Source of the DNA: a bacterium | GTDB lineage: Bacteria; Cyanobacteriota; Vampirovibrionia; Gastranaerophilales; Gastranaerophilaceae | Assembly (NCBI GenBank): GCA_017409065.1 | Contig: JAFQTK010000006.1 | Coordinates: 1 to 33,274, forward strand | Direction of reading: 5' to 3' | DNA: 33,274 bases | Shown: one piece after another, positions 1 through 6,610 of the stretch | Position numbering within the stretch: the first letter of the stretch is position 1 | Layout: every line of letters starts with the position of its first letter | Program-made: the position numbers and the translations under genes | Notes under the pieces: generated by a model | What the model was told of the DNA's origin: nothing | The model's database searches: none | Seen by the model: only the letters and a program-made list of their open reading frames with translations

Positions 1-89
1 CGTCATCCTGAGGCAAAGCCGAAGGATCTCCCCGAGTGGAGTCTATATTCCATGAGATTCTTCACCCCACAAGGGGGTTCAGAATGACG
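1..89. repeat. Palindromic intergenic repeat element, copy 1
   Basis: The left end CGTCATCCTGAG and right end TTCAGAATGACG form near-perfect terminal inverted repeats. Inside them GAAGGATCTC and GAGATTCTTC form a second inner stem, and ACCCC/GGGGT (64-68 and 74-78) a small side hairpin. The first 62 bases match copy 2 at all but one position. It has no coding capacity, and it may continue past the left window edge. It resembles the short GTCATTCTGAG-type interspersed repeats known from several bacterial genomes; mobility by a transposase elsewhere is only inferred. Confidence 0.8.
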
Positions 90-112
90 TGTTTTTTATT
101 AAAAATATTTTC

Positions 113-198
113 CGTCATCCTGAGCCAAAGCCGAAGGATCTCCCCGAGTGGAGTCTATATTCCATGAGATTCTTCGGGCTAAAGCCCTCAGAATGACG
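113..198. repeat. Palindromic intergenic repeat element, copy 2
   Basis: Same architecture as copy 1: left end CGTCATCCTGAG, right end CTCAGAATGACG, and an almost identical core between them. The small side hairpin is GGGCT/AGCCC (176-180 and 183-187), different in sequence from copy 1 but still paired. This compensatory change suggests that the structure matters. Confidence 0.8.
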
Positions 199-224
199 GA
201 TGCAGTAACAGGTTTACACTCCAA

Positions 225-369
225 CGTCATTCTGAGGCGACAAATGAATCCTAATTAGGCGGACTTTAATTCTTAAGTTTATCTGGTTTAAAAGCAGCGG
301 TGCTGCCGAAGAATCTTATGGAGCAAAGACTTCGTGCGTCGAGATTCTTCGCTAACGCTCAGAATGACG
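225..369. repeat. Palindromic intergenic repeat element, copy 3 (longer variant)
   Basis: The ends CGTCATTCTGAG and CTCAGAATGACG match the other two copies, and an inner GAAGAATCT/AGATTCTTC stem is present. The interior is about 55 bases longer and unrelated to copies 1 and 2 between about 240 and 300. A further right-end fragment, TTTCAGAATGACG, lies at 388-400 and may be the remnant of a fourth copy. The 1-420 stretch contains nothing else that I can support. Confidence 0.7.
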
Positions 370-420
370 TGAAAAGCTAAACTGCCGTTTCAGAATGACG
401 AGTTGATTTTTCTTCAAGAA

Positions 421-990
421 TCAAAGATTTTCGTGCCGTTTTGGGGTAATCGTTTTCAAGTATGATTTTACCCCTTCTGCTAAAATCAAATTTGATTGGG
501 TTATGCAAAATTCATCAAGCTTTATAATTCCTGCAGATGTATCGCCTTTTTCAATATACAAAAGTCCTACCATTACGCTGTCCAGAGGATTTTTACTTTT
601 TAAGTATTCTTCCAGTTTGCCGTTTAGTACTGCTTTTCCCATTCGACGGTAGGTGTCTGCTAAGTGCTGACGGTAGCTTAAATTCATTGGATTTAGTTTT
701 ATTGCGTTTATAAAACAATCTTCCGCTAAAACGGGATAACCAATTGTAAGATAGGTTCTTCCTAAATTATCAAAGTATCCTGCACTGGCTTGAGTATTTG
801 GATTTAAAGATATTGCTATTTTAAATTCTTGAATAGCACCGTAATAATAACCTTCATTGAAATAATTCATTCCCAAGTTATTGTGCATAACAGAATTTTT
901 GGCAGCATCAATAACATAAATCTCTGCGTTACAAGGTTTATGCAATAGTAAAACACAAGCTAATAAAAATGCAAATTTAAATAATTTCAA
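421..990 (-). CDS. Secreted TPR-repeat protein
   Basis: A protein of about 189 residues with an N-terminal signal peptide (MKLFKFAFLLACVLLL core, ending near KPCNA) and two to three tetratricopeptide repeats in the first two thirds. Visible repeats include one around NNLGMNYFNEGYYYGAIQEF and the next around LGRTYLTIGYPVLAEDCF. TPRs bind other proteins, so a periplasmic or lipoprotein-like scaffold role is likely, but the cysteine near the cleavage site lacks a clear lipobox. I choose the TTG at 990: an AGAGGGG ribosome site lies 7 bases upstream, whereas the TTG at 996 is almost on top of it. The start overlaps the end of the MBL gene by 14 bases, implying translational coupling. The stop is TGA. 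The specific function is unknown. Confidence 0.75.
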   Translation of the reverse strand: MKLFKFAFLLACVLLLHKPCNAEIYVIDAAKNSVMHNNLGMNYFNEGYYYGAIQEFKIAISLNPNTQASAGYFDNLGRTYLTIGYPVLAEDCFINAIKLNPMNLSYRQHLADTYRRMGKAVLNGKLEEYLKSKNPLDSVMVGLLYIEKGDTSAGIIKLDEFCITQSNLILAEGVKSYLKTITPKRHENL

Positions 991-1927
991 TTTCAAGCCC
1001 CTCTTTTGCTACAAAGCAATTAGGCTCTTTATTTTTATATTCGGTTTCAATTGCTGAAATTTTTTCATCAGAATATGATGGTTCAAGATGGAAAAATGCC
1101 AATTGTTTAGCGTGAGATTGGTTTTGTATATCTAATGCCATATCAAATGTTGAATGTCCAAAACCTTGTTTTGGAGCCATTGTTGAAGAATAATCTTCTT
1201 CTGTATATTGTGCATCGTGGATTAGAAGATTGCAGTTGCGTGCGAATCTTGCAAGTTTTTTATCTCCGCCAATGTAGCCTTCTCTGTCAGTTGCATAGAC
1301 AACAGACTTATCTTTATATGCAATTTTATAAGACATAACTCCATTTTGAGGGTGAGCGTACGATTTATAGCAGCTTATGATTACTTCTTCACCTTGTGGT
1401 ATAAAGTCATCTTTGCAGGTGACGGTTTTTATTATTGGCTGTTTGTTGTCAGGGGAAAGAATAATTATTTCGTCATTTCCTGAAATGTTTGTTATGTTTA
1501 GGTTTGCTGCTATATCACCTAAATCAAGCGGGAAAGACTTACTGAACAATAAGTCGGATAATATTTCATCCAGTCCTTCATCAAAATCAGAATAGCCAAA
1601 AACTTGAAGATTAGTAGATGTTAGGTGTGCAGGTTTAAAAAATGGAAAGCCTTGAATATGGTCTTGGTGAATATGGCTTAAAAGAAGGGTTGCATTGATT
1701 GGAGTTCTATCAAATGAAGTTGTAGCAGAAGCAATATGGTCTATAACTAAATCTTCACCCAAACCGATTATGCCTGTTCCTGCATCCAAAATAATTAAGT
1801 TATTATTGACATTTACTTCAACGCAAGCTGTGTTTCCGCCATACTCTAATTGTGATTTTGAAGGGGTTGGAAAGCTTCCTCTTGTTCCTCTAAATTTAAC
1901 AAAAAATTTTCCATTTGAATTTTTCAT
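977..1927 (-). CDS. MBL-fold metallo-hydrolase
   Basis: A 316-residue cytoplasmic protein of the metallo-beta-lactamase fold. The metal-binding HxHxDH motif is HIHQDH at residues 85-90, preceded by the LDAGTG strand-turn at 48-52. Later ligands are visible as TDREG, LIHDAQY, FGHST and FFHLEP. The arrangement is that of the RNase Z-like / class II cyclic-nucleotide phosphodiesterase-like group (COG1235 type), which includes tRNA 3' processing enzymes and phosphodiesterases; the substrate cannot be read from the sequence. It is the middle gene of a three-gene minus-strand set, 50 bases after the metallophosphoesterase and overlapping the TPR gene. The start is an ATG with a modest AGG-type site. 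Confidence 0.85.
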   Translation of the reverse strand: MKNSNGKFFVKFRGTRGSFPTPSKSQLEYGGNTACVEVNVNNNLIILDAGTGIIGLGEDLVIDHIASATTSFDRTPINATLLLSHIHQDHIQGFPFFKPAHLTSTNLQVFGYSDFDEGLDEILSDLLFSKSFPLDLGDIAANLNITNISGNDEIIILSPDNKQPIIKTVTCKDDFIPQGEEVIISCYKSYAHPQNGVMSYKIAYKDKSVVYATDREGYIGGDKKLARFARNCNLLIHDAQYTEEDYSSTMAPKQGFGHSTFDMALDIQNQSHAKQLAFFHLEPSYSDEKISAIETEYKNKEPNCFVAKEGLEIEII

Positions 1928-1977
1928 ACTTTTAAACCTGTTATTCTTATCCTTTCAATATGGTACTGTATTTTTGA

Positions 1978-2919
1978 CTATTTGTCTATAATTATAGTTG
2001 TTGTTTGGTCTGATTCTTTGCCTGCACAAACAGCAGAAAGAATAGATTTGATTTTTGCTTGGTGTTGTACTTCTTTTAAATTAGTGTTTTTAAAATAAAA
2101 GTCAAAAATTGTTTTATCTTTGTAGTTGGTTACAGCGACAACTCGAAACGCATTTGGATAAGTTACAAGTGCCGGAGTTGATACATGAACAATATTTCTT
2201 TCTTTTGTAATTTTTGTTGCGTGATAATGTCCTGAAAAAATTCCTATTGGGTTCTTATATTTATCAATAATTTGGTAAAATTCATCTGTATTTAAAATTT
2301 TGTGGTGCGAGCTTGGGTAAGGCTCTATTATCGGGTGATGTAAGAATATTAAAACAGTATCTTTGTTGGCAGAATCAAGTTCTTTGTCTAACCATTCAAG
2401 TTGTTCTTTTGGAAATATTCCGTTTCCTGTAATTTTCGAATTATCAACTGCATCTAACACTATAACTTTATATCCTTTTTTAGGTTTAAATGAGTAATAT
2501 GTCTTATTAAAATTAAAATTACGATTGTGTGAAGTTAATAATTGAAGATATCTTTCTCTGGTTATGTCGCCGCCGACAGAAAAATCGTGATTCCCGAAAG
2601 CTACGAACCAAGGATATCTTAAATAATTCATCATGCTCATATATAGCATTATGTCTTTTTCGTTAGGGACATCTATTGTATCGCCTGTTTGAATAACAAA
2701 ATCAAGTCCATTTTCTTTATTTATTTGGTCAATAGTATCTGCAAGCAGTGCTTTTGATTGGCTTAGAGCTTTGAAAGATGTGTCAGCTTTTGTCAAAGTT
2801 ATATGCGAGTCTGAAATGTGTGCGAATTTTAAAGTGTGATTAAGACCAAAAGCATTTGTATTTAGTGCTAATGCAATCATCAATAACGGTGCAATCATAA
2901 ATTTGAATAAATTTTTCAT
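1978..2919 (-). CDS. Secreted calcineurin-like metallophosphoesterase
   Basis: A 313-residue protein with a signal peptide (MKNLFKFMIAPLLMIALAL, cleavage near NTNA) and the full metallophosphoesterase motif series: ISDSH (DxH), TGDT (GD), GNHD, LHHP and GHYH (GHxH). These bind the two-metal centre that hydrolyses phosphomono- or phosphodiesters. Export to the periplasm suggests scavenging of phosphate or nucleotides, or processing of envelope phosphodiesters. It is the first gene of the minus-strand trio, with a GAAGGG ribosome site before the ATG. The upstream region to 3104 is shared with the divergent minC. Confidence 0.85.
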   Translation of the reverse strand: MKNLFKFMIAPLLMIALALNTNAFGLNHTLKFAHISDSHITLTKADTSFKALSQSKALLADTIDQINKENGLDFVIQTGDTIDVPNEKDIMLYMSMMNYLRYPWFVAFGNHDFSVGGDITRERYLQLLTSHNRNFNFNKTYYSFKPKKGYKVIVLDAVDNSKITGNGIFPKEQLEWLDKELDSANKDTVLIFLHHPIIEPYPSSHHKILNTDEFYQIIDKYKNPIGIFSGHYHATKITKERNIVHVSTPALVTYPNAFRVVAVTNYKDKTIFDFYFKNTNLKEVQHQAKIKSILSAVCAGKESDQTTTIIIDK

Positions 2920-3104
2920 GAGTAACCCTTCTTTATATTTTAATTACTATTTTAATACGGAAACAACTAAATTTCACGCTCATGTGGTCTAATTTTTATA
3001 AAATAAATCCTTACAATTTGATACAATTCAGCTAAATTATTTGTAATTGTTTGCTCTTTAAAATACAATTTATATTGTTGAAGCAAAAGTGGGATGTGTT
3101 TAAT

Positions 3105-4181
3105 ATGAATCAAAATTTTTCGGAAGATGCTTATATAATTGATTTAAGCTATGCAACATCGGCTAGTGATATCGTATTTGAGCTTAGCTCTGTTATAGAT
3201 AACGAAAGAGCAAAAAATCAGAATATTGCTTTAAAATTGGGTAAGGTTGATTTGAACCAGTCACAATTATTGAGTATTCGTTCTTTGATTAACAGTATAA
3301 ATTCAACTGTTACATTTTTGGAAACAAATTCAGCTCAGACTGAACTTGCGGCTATTAACTTGGGGATTGTTGTTTCATCAGTAAAAACAACAGAAAAAAC
3401 GGAGGATACTACAAATTTGGCGGAGCCTACTTTGGTTCCGTCATATGAGTATGTAAAATTAGAAGACCACATTGACGAGAATGAAGATTCCAAGGATGAT
3501 GAGTCTGATGTAGTTGAAGATACTGATGAATCTCAAGAAGATGCGGCTGAATCAGAAGATACTCAATCTGAGGTTAGCGATGAAGAATCAGCATTAAAAG
3601 AAGAGAAAAATAATTCTCCAATAATTTCAAACGATGAAGCTGATGAAATCATTGTCGCTAAGTCAGAAGATATTCAAAATGCTTTAGATAATATTTATTC
3701 AACTGAGGTCAAACTGGAGTCAATATTGGATGGTGAAGTTTCAAATGAAGATGGGGTTATTTCAGCAGCTGTTGTTAAAAAAGCAGTTATGAATGAAGCT
3801 AAATACACAGAAGAAGATTTTGAAATAGACCATTTTTCAACATCATATGTAAAACAAACTTTGCGTTCCGGACAAATTGTTAATTATGATGGAAACGTTG
3901 TAATTATAGGTGATTGTCACCCAGGAAGTGAGGTAATTGCCTCTGGTGATATTACTGTTTGGGGTATTCTTAGCGGAATAGCTCATGCGGGTGTAAAAGG
4001 AAATGAAAGAGCAAAGGTTAGAGCATTAAAAATGAATGCTATTCAACTTCGTATAGCTAAGCATTATGCTCGTAAGCCTGATGGAATGAATACAATTTTC
4101 CCTGAAAGAACATCAACTTTCACTCCGGAAGAAGCTCGTGTAGTAGACAATGAAATTGTAATATTTAAAATAAATGACTAA
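3105..4181 (+). CDS. minC: Septum-site-determining protein MinC with long acidic linker
   Basis: Inhibitor of FtsZ assembly that acts with MinD. The C-terminal beta-helical domain (about residues 246-325) is clear: VKQTLRSGQIVNYDGNVVII, then GDCHPGSEVIASGDITVWG and GIAHAGVKGN. Residues 1-95 match a MinC N-domain in size and pattern. Between them lies an unusually long linker of about 150 residues, strongly acidic between about 119 and 167. The protein is about 358 residues, whereas the family is usually 220-270. I choose the ATG at 3105 because residues from here look like the domain start; a TTG at 3051 would add 18 residues. The ribosome site is weak (GTGGGA). It is followed 17 bases later by minD. 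Confidence 0.88.
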   Translation: MNQNFSEDAYIIDLSYATSASDIVFELSSVIDNERAKNQNIALKLGKVDLNQSQLLSIRSLINSINSTVTFLETNSAQTELAAINLGIVVSSVKTTEKTEDTTNLAEPTLVPSYEYVKLEDHIDENEDSKDDESDVVEDTDESQEDAAESEDTQSEVSDEESALKEEKNNSPIISNDEADEIIVAKSEDIQNALDNIYSTEVKLESILDGEVSNEDGVISAAVVKKAVMNEAKYTEEDFEIDHFSTSYVKQTLRSGQIVNYDGNVVIIGDCHPGSEVIASGDITVWGILSGIAHAGVKGNERAKVRALKMNAIQLRIAKHYARKPDGMNTIFPERTSTFTPEEARVVDNEIVIFKIND

Positions 4182-4198
4182 CATATAAGGAGATAATA

Positions 4199-5011
4199 AT
4201 GTCAGGTCGAGTAATCGTAATTACGTCAGGAAAAGGTGGTGTTGGTAAGACAACTACCAGTGCAAATATCGGAACTGCTCTTGCAAAAAGTGGTGCAAGT
4301 GTCGTTCTTATTGATACAGATATAGGGCTTAGAAACCTTGATTTGCTTCTAGGCTTAGAAAATAGAATTGTTTATACTCTAGTCGATGTTATAGAAGAAC
4401 GCTGCAAGCTAAAACAGGCATTAGTTAAAGATAAACGCAACCCGAATTTATGCTTACTTGCAGCTGCACAAACTCGTGATAAGTCTGCTGTTTCACAGGA
4501 TCAACTAAAAGAGATTTGTGAAGAACTAAAAGAAGATTTTGATTTTGTTCTTTTGGATTGTCCGGCAGGGATTGAACAAGGATTTCAAAATGCTGTTGCA
4601 GGTGCGACTGAAGCAATTGTTGTTACAACACCTGAAGTTTCTGCAATCCGTGACGCAGATAGGATTATCGGACTTCTACAAGCCAGAGAAGAAATTGAAG
4701 ATTATAAATTGGTTATAAACAGAGTTCGTCCACAAATGGTTCAAACTAATGATATGTTGAGTGTTGATGATGTTATTAATACTTTGCATTGTGATTTATT
4801 GGGTGTTGTTCCTGATGATACTTACATTATTACATCAACAAATAAAGGTGTTCCTGCTGTTAATGAAGAAAAATCATTGGCTGGTAAAGCTTACTTGAAT
4901 ATTGCAAAACGTATTCAAGGTGAAGATGTTCCTTTTATAGACCTTGATGAGCCTAAAGATATTTTGGGCAAAATTAAAAAATTCTTTAAATCTTTGGGCA
5001 AAGGAGAATAA
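4199..5011 (+). CDS. minD: Septum-site-determining ATPase MinD
   Basis: A 270-residue ATPase that binds the membrane in its ATP form and recruits MinC, and is released by MinE. The deviant Walker A motif KGGVGKTT is at residues 12-19, followed by the VVLIDTDIGLRNLDLLLGLE segment, LLDCPAGIEQG (Walker B region) and TTPEVSAIRDADR. The C-terminal KIKKFFKSLGKGE is a short amphipathic helix of the membrane-targeting type. A strong AAGGAGAT ribosome site precedes the ATG. It sits between minC and minE, with 3 bases separating it from minE. Confidence 0.97.
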   Translation: MSGRVIVITSGKGGVGKTTTSANIGTALAKSGASVVLIDTDIGLRNLDLLLGLENRIVYTLVDVIEERCKLKQALVKDKRNPNLCLLAAAQTRDKSAVSQDQLKEICEELKEDFDFVLLDCPAGIEQGFQNAVAGATEAIVVTTPEVSAIRDADRIIGLLQAREEIEDYKLVINRVRPQMVQTNDMLSVDDVINTLHCDLLGVVPDDTYIITSTNKGVPAVNEEKSLAGKAYLNIAKRIQGEDVPFIDLDEPKDILGKIKKFFKSLGKGE

Positions 5012-5014
5012 TCA

Positions 5015-5608
5015 ATGAAAGACTTTTTAACAGATTTTTATAACAAGGTAGTTAATTTTTTCCAGACTGAAAAGGTTGAAGGTGAAAATACTAAAGAAAC
5101 AGCAAAAAACCGCTTGAAATTGGTATTGATGCAAGATAGATCTAATCTTGAACCGGAAACAATGGCACAACTCAGAGAAGAACTTATTGAAGTTATATCT
5201 AAGTATATCGTTATTGATAAAGAATCTTTGGGGTTAAATCTTGATGGTGATGGAGAATCAATGGCTTTGATGCTAAATATTCCTGTTATTAGAGCTAAAA
5301 AACCTGAGGAAATTAGAGAAGCATTAGAAGCGGCAAAAGCAAAACAAGTCGAAGTGGATTCTGAAGAAGCAGAAGCAACAGATAATGAGAATGAAACAGT
5401 TGTAGAATTTTCAGAAGGTTCACCTGATGAATTGTGTAATTGTGATGAATGTGATTGTGGATGCCAAGAAGGTGAAGAATGTGCTTGTGAGAAAGTGGCA
5501 GAAGAAGCAGATTCTGAGGATGTGGAAGTTGTGAGTGTAGAAACTGCAGAGGAGTCAGCTGAAGCGGAAACAGAACAAAAAATTGAAACAAAATCTAAAA
5601 AACACTAG
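5015..5608 (+). CDS. minE: Cell division topological specificity factor MinE with acidic, cysteine-rich tail
   Basis: Residues 1-95 are a standard MinE: an N-terminal amphipathic membrane segment (MKDFLTDFYNKVVNFF), the MinD-binding helix region AKNRLKLVLMQDRSNLEPET, and the dimerisation part ending near IPVIRAK. MinE normally ends there, at about 80-110 residues. This protein continues to 197 residues with a highly acidic tail containing seven cysteines in 18 residues (C141, 143, 146, 148, 150, 156, 158; nt 5435-5488). The spacing looks like a metal-binding or redox cluster but fits no family that I recognise. It has an AAAGGAG ribosome site 8 bases before the start. Confidence 0.93.
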   Translation: MKDFLTDFYNKVVNFFQTEKVEGENTKETAKNRLKLVLMQDRSNLEPETMAQLREELIEVISKYIVIDKESLGLNLDGDGESMALMLNIPVIRAKKPEEIREALEAAKAKQVEVDSEEAEATDNENETVVEFSEGSPDELCNCDECDCGCQEGEECACEKVAEEADSEDVEVVSVETAEESAEAETEQKIETKSKKH

Positions 5609-5613
5609 TATTA

Positions 5614-6519
5614 ATGGAAGTATTTTACGAATTAAATAAACAAACTGATTTGTCCCTGTGCCTTGGATTCTTTGATGGAGTTCACCAGGGACATCAGGTT
5701 GTTATAAAAAATACTGTAAATTATGCAAAAATTAATGGTGTGAAATCTGCTCTAATTACGTTTATAGAACATCCTCTTTGTTTGTTGCATGGTTTTGATG
5801 TTCATTATATTTCAACTTTACCTCAAAAATTGAAACTAATTGAGGAGTTGGGTGTTGATTATGTTTATATCCTTGATTTTAATAGAGAATTGGCACAAAA
5901 ATCAGCGTATGGTTATCTTAAAGATGTATTAATAGAAAATTTTCAGCCTAAAGCTATTACAACAGGTTTTAATCATTATTTTGGATTGAATAAACAAGGT
6001 AATAGCGAATTTTTATACAATCATCAAAAAGAGTTCGGATACAAATATTTTGAAATTCCTCCAATTACCTACAACAATATAGTTGTAAGTTCGTCGGTTA
6101 TAAAAAATTATTTAATGAATGGTGATGTTTATACTGCAAATAAGCTATTAGACCATAAGTTTTCGTTTAAGTCTGTTGTTCAAGAAGGACAAAAAATAGG
6201 ACGAACTATAAACTTTCCGACAATAAATTTAGAGTATCCATTGAATATGGTTAAAATTCCTTATGGAGTTTATTCAGTTAATGTTGAATTAAAAGGACAA
6301 AAGTACAAAGCAATTGCGAATTGGGGATTAAAGCCTACTGTGAATAATACTTTAAATCCGACATTTGAAGCTCATTTGCTTGATTTTTCACAAGATGTTT
6401 ACGGGCAGCCTGTGTCAGTAGAAGTTAATGAGTTTATTCGTAATGAAATAAAATTTTTGTCTGTAAAAGAATTGCAAAAACAGATAGCTAAAGATATTTT
6501 GGCTATAAAAGAAGGGTAG
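5614..6519 (+). CDS. ribF: Bifunctional riboflavin kinase / FAD synthetase
   Basis: A 301-residue enzyme that phosphorylates riboflavin to FMN and adenylylates FMN to FAD. The N-terminal nucleotidyltransferase carries GFFDGVHQGHQ (residues 18-28, HxGH at 24-27), TGFNHYFGLNKQGN, and the SSSVIKNYLMNGDV segment. The C-terminal kinase domain shows GQKIGRTINFPTINL, PYGVYSVNV, and NPTFEAHLLDF followed by YGQPVSVE. It begins 5 bases after minE ends, without a convincing ribosome site of its own, so translation may be coupled to minE. Grouping with min genes is probably just shared transcription. Confidence 0.93.
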   Translation: MEVFYELNKQTDLSLCLGFFDGVHQGHQVVIKNTVNYAKINGVKSALITFIEHPLCLLHGFDVHYISTLPQKLKLIEELGVDYVYILDFNRELAQKSAYGYLKDVLIENFQPKAITTGFNHYFGLNKQGNSEFLYNHQKEFGYKYFEIPPITYNNIVVSSSVIKNYLMNGDVYTANKLLDHKFSFKSVVQEGQKIGRTINFPTINLEYPLNMVKIPYGVYSVNVELKGQKYKAIANWGLKPTVNNTLNPTFEAHLLDFSQDVYGQPVSVEVNEFIRNEIKFLSVKELQKQIAKDILAIKEG

Positions 6520-6610
6520 TTTTGTAACTAATTTATTAAGTTTTACAAAAAAGCGTTATTTTGCTAATAAAACGGGTATTATATAAATAAATAGAATTAA
6601 CGAGGTAACA

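Noticed and set aside
1-400. Repeats at the left end as a CRISPR array
   Set aside because: Units are unequal in length, palindromic across their whole extent, and lack uniform spacers and leader; no cas gene is nearby.
5313-5591. Long minus-strand open frame inside minE
   Set aside because: It is Leu/His-rich translation of the complement of a GAA-rich coding strand, with no ribosome site and a well-supported gene on the other strand.
6520-6550. Inverted repeat TTTTGTAA/TTACAAAA after ribF as a terminator
   Set aside because: The stem is weak and A/T only, and it is followed by A residues and GCG rather than a T run on the plus strand.
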